A program made the translations under genes and the position numbers. This document shows, piece after piece, positions 44,983-53,634 of a DNA stretch of 64,000 nucleotides. The notes beneath the pieces are model-generated. The model was not told where the DNA came from. It worked only from the letters and a program-made list of their open reading frames with translations, and made no database searches. The DNA comes from UBA9655 sp964597045 (GTDB lineage: Bacteria > Pseudomonadota > Alphaproteobacteria > UBA9655), in assembly GCA_964597045.1 (NCBI GenBank), contig CAZQWE010000001.1:248001-312000 (forward strand). Reading direction: 5' to 3'. The first letter of the stretch is position 1. Every line of letters starts with the position of its first letter.

Positions 44983-45118
44983 CCCACGTGCGTCATCCTC
45001 GCGAAGGCGAGGATCCAGGAGAAACAACTATTGCGAAAGCAATAAAGAAATTCTTACATTCCTTCGGAATGTGATGTAACCGCTGGATCTCCGCCTTCGC
45101 GAGGATGACGCACGTGGG
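44983..45118. repeat. MITE-like palindromic element, copy B
   Basis: Terminal inverted repeats of 36 bp, from CCCACGTGCGTCATCCTCGC to its mirror ending GACGCACGTGGG, differ at two positions only. Inside are two hairpins, TATTGCGAAAGCAATA and CATTCCTTCGGAATG, at the same relative places as in copy A. It lies in the 265-bp spacer before tolB. Confidence 0.9.
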
Positions 45119-45220
45119 GACGCTAGTTGTCCATATTACTATTCTCCTCCTCTGTTTTTCTTGTCTTTCCTCGAAAAACATCGTAATGTTCCCCTAATTT
45201 GTTAAAAAGGATCCTTAAAG

Positions 45221-46519
45221 ATGAAGAAATACTTGATTGCTTTTGTAGCCTTACTTGCAATTACACAGGTAGCTAAAGCTGAACTCCGCATTGATATTAC
45301 GGAAGGAACGTTCAAACCAGTCCCTATAGCTATCACGACTTTTGATGGGGGCGGAGATTCTCAACTCCAGAAAATCGGGCAAGATATAACAAACGTAGTC
45401 ATGAATGACCTCCAAGGTTGTGGTCTTTTTCAAATTGTTGATTCAAATGCGTATATCCAATCCTCTCGGGACGTTATGTCAAGTCCTCGCTTTCCTGACT
45501 GGAAGCTGATTAACGCTGAAGCTCTTGTGGGTGGTCTTTTAAGACGCAATGGGAGCCAGTTTCAAGTCGACTTCCGTTTATTCGATGTCTTTACAGAATC
45601 CCAGCTGACAGGACTTTCTTTAGGGAGTAATGCTGAAAACTGGCGCCGGGTCGCTCACCAAATTGCTGACGCCATTTATGAACGTGTCACAGGCGATAAA
45701 GGATACTTCGATACACGCATTGTTTATATTGCTGAAAGCGGTAAGGAACTCAAGGATCACCGTAAGTATAGACTGGCAATTCAAGATTATGATGGGGCAA
45801 ATCATGCCTTTCTCTCTGCTGGGAATAGTATGGTCCTCACTCCCCGTTTTTCACACGATCGGTCAAAATTTGCATATCTTGACTTTGGTAAGAAAAACAA
45901 GGCCCCTAACCTCCATATCTTTAACCTTGCAAACGGTCAGTCAGAATCCTTAGGAGCCATTCAAGGTCTAAAAATGACTCCGCGGTTCTCTCCGGATGGA
46001 AGCCATCTTATCCTCAGTATTGCGGATAAGGGTGTGACTTCCTTGTACCGTATGGATTTGGGATCAAAGAAACTCACACGTCTGACAACATCAGCGGGAG
46101 CCATCGACGTCTCCCCTTGCTACGATCCGGATGGAAAAAGAATTGTTTATAGTTCTGACCGAGGGGGCAAACCACAACTCTATGTCACCTCAGCAGGAGG
46201 CGGAGAAGGGACACGTATTAGCTTTGGCAAAGGGGCTTACCACAATCCCGTGTGGTCCCCTCGCGGAGACTTGATTGCCTTTACAAAGCAAGATGGAATA
46301 TTCTACATTGGTGTTATGAGACCAGATGGGTCTGGTGAACGGATGATCGCCCAAGGATATCTTCTTGAAGGACCATCCTGGTCACCGAATGGACGGGAAA
46401 TTATTTATACGTGCCAAAAAGGACCTCATAGTGAAGTGGGCCTTCAAAGGGTAGATATCGTAGGATTTAACAAGGTTGATGTTCCTACGCCACAGGGGGC
46501 ATCTTATCCTACTTGGTAA
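45221..46519 (+). CDS. tolB: Tol-Pal system beta-propeller protein TolB
   Basis: A periplasmic component of the Tol-Pal envelope system. Signal peptide MKKYLIAFVALLAITQVAKA, an N-terminal domain to about 160, then WD40-like beta-propeller blades marked by PRFSPDGSHLILS, SPCYDPDGKRIVYSSDRGG and PVWSPRGDLIAFT. The 432-residue length is normal. RBS AAGGATCC. TolQ, TolR and TolA are not upstream, where they usually lie. Confidence 0.95.
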   Translation: MKKYLIAFVALLAITQVAKAELRIDITEGTFKPVPIAITTFDGGGDSQLQKIGQDITNVVMNDLQGCGLFQIVDSNAYIQSSRDVMSSPRFPDWKLINAEALVGGLLRRNGSQFQVDFRLFDVFTESQLTGLSLGSNAENWRRVAHQIADAIYERVTGDKGYFDTRIVYIAESGKELKDHRKYRLAIQDYDGANHAFLSAGNSMVLTPRFSHDRSKFAYLDFGKKNKAPNLHIFNLANGQSESLGAIQGLKMTPRFSPDGSHLILSIADKGVTSLYRMDLGSKKLTRLTTSAGAIDVSPCYDPDGKRIVYSSDRGGKPQLYVTSAGGGEGTRISFGKGAYHNPVWSPRGDLIAFTKQDGIFYIGVMRPDGSGERMIAQGYLLEGPSWSPNGREIIYTCQKGPHSEVGLQRVDIVGFNKVDVPTPQGASYPTW

Positions 46520-46522
46520 CTC

Positions 46523-46551
46523 TTGATCAATTACCTATCTTTCTGTATAGT
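46523..46551 (+). promoter_or_regulatory. Sigma70-like promoter for pal
   Basis: TTGATC, a 17-bp spacer and TATAGT lie just after the tolB stop and about 135 bp before the pal ATG. This would let pal be expressed more strongly than tolB. Confidence 0.6.
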
Positions 46552-46685
46552 GTGGTCAGGGTGTCAACTAACTAGGCATTGCAGAGTAGGGCTATAGACA
46601 TCAAAAAAAGATTATTTTATTAATGTTTTTTTAACGTTTACCCATTAAAGTGGGCGAGCGAAAACCAAAAAGGAGAAAAAAAGAA

Positions 46686-47180
46686 ATGCGTTTACATATT
46701 ACAACTCTTCTCGCAGCGAGTGCTTTAGCTTTAGCTGCTTGCGGATCAACAACCGACGAGTGCGTTGACACATGCGGACAAGGTGGAGACATCGTTCCTG
46801 TTGACTCAACACCTTGTGCAACTGGTACAATTGCTGACTTCGTAGAAAACGTGGGCGACCGTGTATTCTTCGATTTCGACAGAGATTCAGTTCGTCCAGA
46901 CGGAATGGAAACATTGAAGCGTCAAGCTGCTTGGCTCACACAACACTGCCATTTTGCAGTTACCATCAATGGTCACTGTGACAAGCGCGGAACAGTTGAG
47001 TACAACTTGGCTCTCGGTGAGCGCCGTGCAAACGCAGCTAAGCAACAGCTCGTTGCAATGGGCATCAACCCATCACGTATTAAGGTCGTAAGCTACGGTA
47101 AGAACCAACCTGTTGTTGAACAAGACGGCAGCGCTTGGGCTTATCAACAAAACCGTGTTGCTATCACAGTTTTGGACTAA
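46686..47180 (+). CDS. pal: Peptidoglycan-associated lipoprotein Pal
   Basis: An outer-membrane lipoprotein that tethers the envelope to peptidoglycan. Lipobox LAACG (Cys near residue 20), then an OmpA-like domain with VFFDFDRDSVRPDGMETL, NGHCDKRGTVEYNLALGERR and the closing NRVAITVLD. The ATG at 46686 is used because AGGAG precedes it and the lipoprotein signal starts there; a longer frame to 46650 is basic and unlikely. Codons are more GC-rich at third positions than in neighbours, consistent with high expression. Confidence 0.95.
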   Translation: MRLHITTLLAASALALAACGSTTDECVDTCGQGGDIVPVDSTPCATGTIADFVENVGDRVFFDFDRDSVRPDGMETLKRQAAWLTQHCHFAVTINGHCDKRGTVEYNLALGERRANAAKQQLVAMGINPSRIKVVSYGKNQPVVEQDGSAWAYQQNRVAITVLD

Positions 47181-47202
47181 TAAGCGACTTATAGTAATAA
47201 GA

Positions 47203-47231
47203 AACGCCACCCTTCGGGGTGGTGTTTTTTT
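47203..47231 (+). terminator. Rho-independent terminator after pal
   Basis: ACGCCACCC-TTCG-GGGTGGTGT stem with a stable UUCG-type loop, followed by seven T residues, 23 bp after the stop. Confidence 0.92.
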
Positions 47232-47264
47232 ATGTCTTAACCTCTTTCTTGAAAAATAGTTTCT

Positions 47265-48731
47265 TTAGTATCTTAATAATGACAGTAGAATAAACAACGG
47301 AAGCAATATTCCTCCCGACCAAAGCAAATACCCAAAGAAACTCGGCATTGGTATATTACGCCCCCCAGCAATAGCCTTAATCATAAAGTTGGGTGCATTC
47401 CCTATGTAAGTCATCGCACCCATAAAGACAGATCCGAGTGATATCGCTTCGAGTGTCTTAACAGACGTCGTCATGAGCTGCTCGGCATTCCCTCCGGCCA
47501 TATGAAAGAAGACCAAGTAAGTTGGAGCATTATCAAGAATGGAGGAAAGCCCTCCCGAAAGCCAAAAATACATTCCATTTTGGGGTTGACCCTGAACAGT
47601 CACGAGTGAAACAAGAGGTGCAAGAGCCCCTTCAAGTCCTGCATCAAGTATGGAAATTACAGGAATGACTGTCACAAAAATTCCAAAGAAAAGCTTTGCG
47701 ACTTCCTGTAAGGGTTCCCAAGAAAAGTGATTGGCACGGTGAATCTCTTTTGAGGTTAGAAAATAAGAGAGGATCCCTAGGAAAATAAGACCCATATCCC
47801 TCATCATATTTTGAATCTCAAGGTGCAGTCCACCCACATCCAAAGATACCATAGGTTTCCATATCCCACTCATCAGAACCAAACTTATAACGCCTAAGAA
47901 GAGAATCCCATTCCCCTTCCCTTGAATCCTTACCTTAGGACGACTTTTATGAAATGTCAGGCCTTCCTTCTTTGTATGGTAGGTATCAAAAAGATAAAAA
48001 AGTCCAAGAAGAGGAACGGCCATCAAAACCATCTCAAAGGTAAGGTTTTGAAGAGGCCAAAAGAAACTCACACCATTAAGAAAACCAATAAAAAGTGGGG
48101 GATCCCCCAAGGGCGTGAGAGCGCCACCGATGTTGGCCACAAGAAAAATAAAAAAAATTATCTGATGAACTTGGGACTTTCTGTTTCTATTAATATGAAG
48201 AAGGGGACGTATGAGAAGCATTGACGCCCCAGTTGTCCCAATCCAACCTGCAAGTCCTGTACCCACAGCAAGTAAAGTGGTATTAACCAGCGGTGTGGCA
48301 TGAGCCTCAACATCAATTTTAATACCGCCTGAAATCGTATACAATGACCCTATCATGATAACGAAAGGAAGGTAGTGGTGAAGCAGAGTAGCGGCGATCT
48401 CTTGACCGGCAAGCTGGCCACCAAACGCCCCTACCAGAGATAGGATTATTAAAAAAGACCATCCAAGAGCTACCTTGCCGTAATGTTTTTCCCAAAAATG
48501 AAGAGCAAACAAGGGAAGCACAGCCAGAGAGAGCAACATCCCCGCAAAAGGAATTCCCCACCACAGACTTAAAGATTTTCCTGGGAGAATTGAGGATGCT
48601 TGAGCTGGAGTTGTAAAGATAGTGAAGAATAATAACGTCACTGCGAGGATTGACTTACCCAAAACGTGGCAAACCAACTTAAAAAAAGATGGATTGCTTT
48701 GCTCCGCTCGCAATGACGGCTTTATTTTCAT
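47265..48731 (-). CDS. Na+/H+ antiporter, NhaD/ArsB-like
   Basis: A 488-residue ion-transporter-superfamily membrane protein with about 12 hydrophobic segments. GTTGASMLLIRPLL, NIGGALTPLGDPPLFIGFL and the later SSILDNAPTYLVFF match the repeated re-entrant loop motifs of NhaD-type antiporters. The frame opens at 48731, but codons 5-14 (PSLRAEQSNP) are translated from a dispersed palindromic repeat. Translation may start downstream, for instance at TTG near codon 19. It converges with pal. Confidence 0.82.
   Translation of the reverse strand: MKIKPSLRAEQSNPSFFKLVCHVLGKSILAVTLLFFTIFTTPAQASSILPGKSLSLWWGIPFAGMLLSLAVLPLFALHFWEKHYGKVALGWSFLIILSLVGAFGGQLAGQEIAATLLHHYLPFVIMIGSLYTISGGIKIDVEAHATPLVNTTLLAVGTGLAGWIGTTGASMLLIRPLLHINRNRKSQVHQIIFFIFLVANIGGALTPLGDPPLFIGFLNGVSFFWPLQNLTFEMVLMAVPLLGLFYLFDTYHTKKEGLTFHKSRPKVRIQGKGNGILFLGVISLVLMSGIWKPMVSLDVGGLHLEIQNMMRDMGLIFLGILSYFLTSKEIHRANHFSWEPLQEVAKLFFGIFVTVIPVISILDAGLEGALAPLVSLVTVQGQPQNGMYFWLSGGLSSILDNAPTYLVFFHMAGGNAEQLMTTSVKTLEAISLGSVFMGAMTYIGNAPNFMIKAIAGGRNIPMPSFFGYLLWSGGILLPLFILLSLLRY
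48691..48717 (-). repeat. Dispersed-repeat fragment forming the antiporter N-terminus
   Basis: On the minus strand GTCATTGCGAGCGG, then AGCAAAGCAATCC, is a motif widespread in bacterial intergenic repeats (translated SLRAEQSNP). It lies at the very 5' end of the antiporter frame. Recognition of the motif is from general knowledge. Confidence 0.6.
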
Positions 48732-48739
48732 TACAAAGA

Positions 48740-49327
48740 TTAACCATTCACAGCTTTTAAATACTGCCCAACACTTTCAGTTGTTGTTTGAATGGCTTTT
48801 CCACCTTTGTTCCAATTGGCTGGGCAGACTTCTCCGTTCTTTTCAGTATGTTGGAGAGCCAGAAGCATTCTGAGGGCTTCATCGACATTGCGGCCAAGTG
48901 GCAAGTCGTTTACGACTTGATGACGGACAATTCCTTTCTGATCAATCAGGAAAAGGCCACGATAAGCAACGCCGTCAGGACTCAATACGTCGTAATCTCT
49001 TGCAATTGATCCACCAAGGTCCGAGATGAGTCCATAGGTAATTCCTTTGATTCCACCCTTTTCGATAGGTGTATCCAACCATGCCAAATGAGAGAATTGA
49101 CTATCAACGCTGCACCCTAAAACCTCACAGCCGTTATCTGTGAAATCCTTAAGTCTTTCCTGAAAAGCATGGAGTTCGGTTGGACAAACAAAAGTGAAAT
49201 CTAAGGGATAAAAGAAGAGAATCGTGTATTTTCCTTTAAAATCCTTGAGCTCAATGTCTTTGATTTGATTTGTAAAAACACACTTCGCTTTGAAATTGGG
49301 GGCTTCCTTGCCAACGAGTACAGTCAT
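48740..49327 (-). CDS. Typical 2-Cys peroxiredoxin (AhpC/Prx1 type)
   Basis: A 195-residue thiol peroxidase. The peroxidatic Cys is in DFTFVCPTE (about residue 50) and the resolving Cys in GEVCPANWNKG (about 170), as in Prx1/AhpC dimers. It removes hydrogen peroxide and organic peroxides in the cytoplasm. The reductant gene (AhpF, AhpD or TrxB) is not adjacent. RBS AAAGGAG lies a little far (about 10 bases). Confidence 0.95.
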   Translation of the reverse strand: MTVLVGKEAPNFKAKCVFTNQIKDIELKDFKGKYTILFFYPLDFTFVCPTELHAFQERLKDFTDNGCEVLGCSVDSQFSHLAWLDTPIEKGGIKGITYGLISDLGGSIARDYDVLSPDGVAYRGLFLIDQKGIVRHQVVNDLPLGRNVDEALRMLLALQHTEKNGEVCPANWNKGGKAIQTTTESVGQYLKAVNG

Positions 49328-49412
49328 GATTGATTTCTCCTTTTCATATTATATAAGGAATGTAGTGCAGGGATAATTGTTTTACAAGGGCGTCATGCGA
49401 GGTAGATTCTCT

Positions 49413-49949
49413 TTAAACCCGTTCTGATAACCAAATGGCGAGTCGAGAGCCCGCTTTAATGGCCTTAGACAAAATAGGATAGGCGGGTGCCTCTTCTGCG
49501 CCATGATCTATAGCTAGTTCTTTATGTTCCCGCTCTTCTTCTTGAAACTTAGCAATCACTTTACTAAGCTTGGGTTTATGTTTTCCTAAGACTCGAAGCT
49601 GATTCTCATAATGTTCATCAATAACTTCCTCAACAGCAGCAGTACAAGCCATCGCGGCCTTTTCACCAAGCAGAGCCGTGCCCAGCCCTAAAGCATAGCC
49701 TGCCACATGCCACAAGGGTTGCAGGAGGGTGGGACGGACTTGATTCTTAATAACCAGAGACTCAAACGTTTTGAGATGCTCGAGCTCTTGGTCTCTCATT
49801 TGCTCTAGGATGGTCGCAGAGGGCTTATTCTTGAGAATGGCTAGTTGACCCTCATAGATTCTTTTGGCCCCATACTCGCCCGCTAAATTCACTCTGAGCA
49901 TGGTATGAACTTGATCACTCACTGAGCGTTGACCGGGCAGAGATTTCAT
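49413..49949 (-). CDS. coq7: Demethoxyubiquinone hydroxylase Coq7
   Basis: A di-iron hydroxylase of ubiquinone synthesis, 178 residues. Iron ligands fit LAGEYGAKRIYEGQ, QELEHLKTFE, EEVIDEHYENQL and EEREHKELAIDHGA. Alphaproteobacteria often use Coq7 in place of UbiF. Its ATG overlaps the dsbB stop (ATGA). Confidence 0.93.
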   Translation of the reverse strand: MKSLPGQRSVSDQVHTMLRVNLAGEYGAKRIYEGQLAILKNKPSATILEQMRDQELEHLKTFESLVIKNQVRPTLLQPLWHVAGYALGLGTALLGEKAAMACTAAVEEVIDEHYENQLRVLGKHKPKLSKVIAKFQEEEREHKELAIDHGAEEAPAYPILSKAIKAGSRLAIWLSERV

Positions 49950-50464
49950 TTCTTAATGGTTTCATCCATGACATGATATCTGACCCATCCCCAGCAAACA
50001 AATGTCATATAGAGGGAAAGCAAAGCATTATACCCAGCAAGGGATATACCCATAAAACTCCAGGTCACTTGATCGCATCTCACAAAAGGTGTTTTCAAGA
50101 GGAGTTCCTTAAGGGCTTGGACAGATTGTACTCCCGTAAAATCATTCGTATTGCAAAACATTGGGAGCTCAACCCAATGATGCTGTATGGCTACATGGTA
50201 AAGGGCAATACCCGCCCCCATAAAGAAAAACATACCTATAATAAAGATGATGACACTTTGAAGACGGGGAGGGAAAAATAAATAGGTTAAAAACGCTGTA
50301 AGGCCTGTAATAATAAACATCATTCTTTCAAAAACACAAAGTTTACAAGAAAGGACTCCGAACTGGGTCTCCATTATATAGGCAATCCCTACAACAAAAA
50401 CTGAAATAAGCGTCACCCAAATCAAGAGACGATTAGGTGAAATACTAAACATTTCTTTTATCAT
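49946..50464 (-). CDS. dsbB: Disulfide bond formation protein DsbB
   Basis: A 172-residue, four-helix membrane protein that reoxidises DsbA using quinone. The first Cys pair is CKLC (about 41-44) after helix 1; the second pair is in PMFCNTNDF and FVRCDQVTWSFMGISLA. RBS GGGAG precedes ATG. Coupling to coq7 is sensible, since DsbB uses ubiquinone. Substrates in this window could include the ten-Cys secreted protein at 38231. Confidence 0.92.
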   Translation of the reverse strand: MIKEMFSISPNRLLIWVTLISVFVVGIAYIMETQFGVLSCKLCVFERMMFIITGLTAFLTYLFFPPRLQSVIIFIIGMFFFMGAGIALYHVAIQHHWVELPMFCNTNDFTGVQSVQALKELLLKTPFVRCDQVTWSFMGISLAGYNALLSLYMTFVCWGWVRYHVMDETIKK

Positions 50465-50500
50465 AAGAAGCTCCCTGCATCACTATTCTATATTTTTATT

Positions 50501-51106
50501 TTATCCTAAAAAGTAAATAATTGCAAATCCACTTATAAGGGCAATAACAGACACAACTGTCACAAATGCTAGGTTTCTCTCAATGTATTCTTTAATTGGA
50601 GGTCCAAAAAACCAAAATAAAACAGCCAGAGACAGAAAACGAAAGCCTCTAGCAATCAGGGATGCAAAAGTGAATGTTCCAAGATCAAGACCAGTAAAGC
50701 CGCAAGCGATCGTTACGACCTTATAGGGAATGGGTGTGAGACCTTTAAGGGCAACAATCCAGAAACCCCACTCATTAAAACTATCCTGAAAGCGATCAAA
50801 AGAAGCTTGCAGGCCATAGCTTTGCACAATGAATTGTCCCAAAGATTCATAAAGACAATAGCCAATTGCGTATCCACCCCATCCGCCAACGACGGAAGAA
50901 ATCGTACAGACAAAGGCAAGGAACCACGTACGATCACGCCTAGCCAAAAGCATAGCAATATAAAGAGGATCGGGCGGTATAGGGAAAAAGGAGCTTTCTG
51001 CAAAGGATACGGAAGCCAGTATCCAAATCGCATACGGGTGATTCGCAAAACTCAATACCCAATTATACAATCGATGTAAGACTGATTCTTTTTTAATAGC
51101 TATCAT
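50501..51106 (-). CDS. YqaA-type (SNARE-associated/DedA-like) membrane protein
   Basis: About 201 residues with four to five membrane helices. FAESSFFPIPPDPLYIAMLLARR and VGGWGGYAIGY, then GLTPIPYKVVTIACGF, are the signatures of the YqaA branch of DedA-like proteins, probably lipid-handling. The start is uncertain: the ATG at 51106 is used; a TTG at 51142 would add 12 residues. Confidence 0.85.
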   Translation of the reverse strand: MIAIKKESVLHRLYNWVLSFANHPYAIWILASVSFAESSFFPIPPDPLYIAMLLARRDRTWFLAFVCTISSVVGGWGGYAIGYCLYESLGQFIVQSYGLQASFDRFQDSFNEWGFWIVALKGLTPIPYKVVTIACGFTGLDLGTFTFASLIARGFRFLSLAVLFWFFGPPIKEYIERNLAFVTVVSVIALISGFAIIYFLG

Positions 51107-51266
51107 AGCAGGACTGCTAACATGATTTGTTAAAAAATTCAAATCATTTACTTTAGGGCTTACTAAATTCTCTTAAAAAGAAAAACTTTTTAATAATAAT
51201 AATTTAACAAAATTATTGTATTATTATTATTAGATCGAAATAAATATATTAAATAGGAGAGGATCC

Positions 51267-51527
51267 ATGAATAAATTATTAGGGTTAGTAGCTGTTAGTA
51301 TACTGAGTCTCAGTCTATCAAGTTGTGCTGTTTATGATGATCGTTATTACTACGGCAGAAGTACAGCTATCGATATTGGCTTCTGGAACGTTAGTGGCTG
51401 GGGAAATGATTACGGATGGTATGGGGGTCATAAGGGCCATGGATGGCACGGAGGCCATGGAAAGCACGGAGGACATGGGGGACATCACGGTTATGGTGGA
51501 CGGCACGGGGGCCATGGACATCGGTAA
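51267..51527 (+). CDS. Small lipoprotein with Gly/His-rich tail
   Basis: An 86-residue product behind a good RBS (AGGAGAGG). Lipobox LSLSSC (Cys20). The mature part begins with Tyr/Asp residues, and its last 34 residues are almost only Gly and His (11 His, e.g. HGWHGGHGKHGGHGGHHG) with a few aromatic and basic residues. Such tails bind Ni, Zn, Cu or Co ions in many proteins, so metal storage or buffering at the outer membrane is a fair guess. A second tiny lipoprotein gene follows. Confidence 0.82.
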   Translation: MNKLLGLVAVSILSLSLSSCAVYDDRYYYGRSTAIDIGFWNVSGWGNDYGWYGGHKGHGWHGGHGKHGGHGGHHGYGGRHGGHGHR

Positions 51528-51609
51528 TCATACAAGATAAAATAGTCCTAATTTAACGTTATTTTAATTTATTTCAGGTAAAGTTCTTTTATAAGATTAA
51601 GGAGACGAG

Positions 51610-51780
51610 ATGGAAAATCTACGACTATATATCCTAATGGTTTTTCTAGGTGCAGCCCTAACGGGATGCGCAACCAAAGTTTATCATGGAGAACAAAATA
51701 ACCAGAACCCCTTAAACTTTATAGGCGGTTACTATGGATCAGCAGCAGGATTTCCCCCACCAGCTCCGGGGATGCGGTAA
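51610..51780 (+). CDS. Tiny lipoprotein (56 residues)
   Basis: RBS AAGGAGACGAG precedes ATG at 51610. The peptide starts MENLRLYILMVFLGAALTGC, giving lipobox LTGC at Cys20. The mature 37 residues are Asn-, Gly- and Pro-rich and end PPPAPGMR. Similar entericidin-like or unknown small lipoproteins are common. It lies 82 bp after the Gly/His lipoprotein gene and its stop abuts the stop of the convergent exporter gene with no spacer. Confidence 0.75.
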   Translation: MENLRLYILMVFLGAALTGCATKVYHGEQNNQNPLNFIGGYYGSAAGFPPPAPGMR

Positions 51781-53346
51781 TTAAACACCTACGTGGGCAT
51801 GCGTTCCACCCTGAGCGTTTTTTTGAGCACTTATCCCCCATACTGTAAAGAGAGTCGCAACAAGCGCACATCCTGCTCCTATCATCATATTAATACTTAG
51901 ACCATAGACAAAAGCTTCATCAATTATATTGAGTAATAGTGGAACTTGATCTGAAGCAAAATCTTTGAGTTGGGAAGCTGTATGCTCAACCATAGAAATA
52001 ATTTCGACAAGGCCTTCATGTTGCTGCGGACTGACTACCATTCCCTGTTGGCTCAATGTATTCAACAAATGTGTCCTACCAAACAAAACAACAAAGCTTG
52101 TTGAGAGGATCACACTTATCGTGTTCCCGAGCATCATAAACATTGTAAACACACCAGAAGCCACATTGAGGTCTTCTTGAGGCACAGAACGCATCATAGC
52201 TGTACTACAAGCCGTAAAATATGTTCCGAGGCCTGTCCCTACAAAAAATAGAGCCGTGCATACCTGCAGAAGAGAGGCGTGAACTCCAAGATAAGCCAAG
52301 AGGACAAAACCTAGTCCCGCACAAGCTGATCCAAAGATCATAGGTCCTTTGATCCCAAAAGTATCCAAAATCTTCCCTCCAATAGGCGAGAGAACGCCCA
52401 TGCTAATTGTCATGGAAAGAAATACAAGGCCAGCCTCAAAGCTTGAATACCTGAGAGTATTTTGCAAATAAAGGCTCATCATTACCAAAACAAGTGAAAA
52501 GTTAAACGCCATAAAGAATTCGCCTAATGTGGCCGCCATAAACGCTTTGTTCTTAAATAAAGCAGGAGGGAGAGTACGGAAAACCTTCCTTCTATCTAGA
52601 AGAATGAAGGCAATAATAAGCGCAACACCTAAGACAAGTTCAGCCCAAATATGCAGTGATTGAGTAGATTGAACCTCGAGTTCGTTCAACGCATAAATAA
52701 ATAACGTCATACCAGATGATAAGATAAGGGCTCCCCAATAATCTATTTTCTGTTTTACTTTCTCAAGATTTTCCTTAGCTGAATATATGAGAATAATGGC
52801 TATAATTAGGATTCCAATAGGTATATTTATATAGAAAATCCAACGCCAACTCACTTCCTCAATGAGAATACCTGCTAATGTTGGCCCCGTTGCAAGCCCA
52901 AGCCCTGATGAGGAAAGAATCAATCCCATAACAAACCCCTGCTTTTCAGGAGGCGCAAGTGTAAAAATACTGGCCCAAGCTGGTGATGTAAAAATAGCGG
53001 CTCCAAAACCCTGCAAGACTCTTCCAAAAATCAACATTTCAATCGACTGACCTATACCAGTAAGACAAGACCCCGCCATAAATATGAGTAAACCAGTAAT
53101 AAGAGCTTTTTGTTTCCCATAAATATCGGCAAACCTTCCTGCAGGTATAACAAAAGCAGCCCATACAAGAACATATCCACTCAGAAGCCATTGAAGGCTA
53201 TTGAGATCTACATTAATTTCCTCAGAAATCGGGACTAGAGTTAAATTGACCGCTGTATAGTCAATATTCATGAGGAAGATAAGAATACCGATTGCGCCGA
53301 GAACAATCCACGAACGTAAAGGTATAACTGATTTTTCAGCACTCAT
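51781..53346 (-). CDS. EmrB/QacA-family (DHA2) multidrug exporter
   Basis: A 521-residue MFS protein with about 14 helices. NIDYTAVNLTLVPISEEINVDLNS, the motif GRFADIYGKQKAL, and SSSGLGLATGPTLAGIL (motif C of drug:H+ antiporters) place it in DHA2. It would export drugs or hydrophobic toxins with protons. RBS AGGTAGG precedes ATG. No EmrA-type adaptor is adjacent. Confidence 0.9.
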   Translation of the reverse strand: MSAEKSVIPLRSWIVLGAIGILIFLMNIDYTAVNLTLVPISEEINVDLNSLQWLLSGYVLVWAAFVIPAGRFADIYGKQKALITGLLIFMAGSCLTGIGQSIEMLIFGRVLQGFGAAIFTSPAWASIFTLAPPEKQGFVMGLILSSSGLGLATGPTLAGILIEEVSWRWIFYINIPIGILIIAIILIYSAKENLEKVKQKIDYWGALILSSGMTLFIYALNELEVQSTQSLHIWAELVLGVALIIAFILLDRRKVFRTLPPALFKNKAFMAATLGEFFMAFNFSLVLVMMSLYLQNTLRYSSFEAGLVFLSMTISMGVLSPIGGKILDTFGIKGPMIFGSACAGLGFVLLAYLGVHASLLQVCTALFFVGTGLGTYFTACSTAMMRSVPQEDLNVASGVFTMFMMLGNTISVILSTSFVVLFGRTHLLNTLSQQGMVVSPQQHEGLVEIISMVEHTASQLKDFASDQVPLLLNIIDEAFVYGLSINMMIGAGCALVATLFTVWGISAQKNAQGGTHAHVGV

Positions 53347-53549
53347 GGGACCTACCTATTATTAATATTTGTTGGAACTCGGACTATACTGTAGCCAAAG
53401 CCTGGATTCAAGTTTAAGTTAAGCAAGAGAAGACTCCATATAACGATTTCTAACTCAAAAGAATATATAACCCCTGAAGTGTAAGATGCGGAATAGGGGA
53501 TTTTTACGGATGAATTTGATCTTCTAAACTTATATCGCGCAGAAAACTG

Positions 53550-53614
53550 ATAACTTATCGGGACCATACTCCGGATAAGTTCAACTTTTAGGGAGTATGG
53601 TCCGGATAAGTTAT
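53550..53614. repeat. Long imperfect hairpin with 23-bp arms
   Basis: Arms at 53550-53572 and 53592-53614 are reverse complements with one mismatch (ATAACTTATCGGGACCATAC... against ...GTATGGTCCGGATAAGTTAT). The 19-base loop carries another direct copy of CCGGATAAGTT. It could be paired ends of an excised insertion sequence or an operator-like site. Confidence 0.75.
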
Positions 53615-53634
53615 ATAAAAACCAAGGGATTCAC

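Noticed and set aside
51325..51540. Alternative frame encoding Met/Asp-rich repeats over the Gly/His lipoprotein
   Set aside because: The lipoprotein frame has a strong ribosome site, a signal and a lipobox; the other is a shadow of the GGCCATGG-like repeats.
53352..53567. 71-codon minus-strand frame in the spacer after the EmrB-like gene
   Set aside because: It runs into the long hairpin arm, has no ribosome site, and looks low-complexity.
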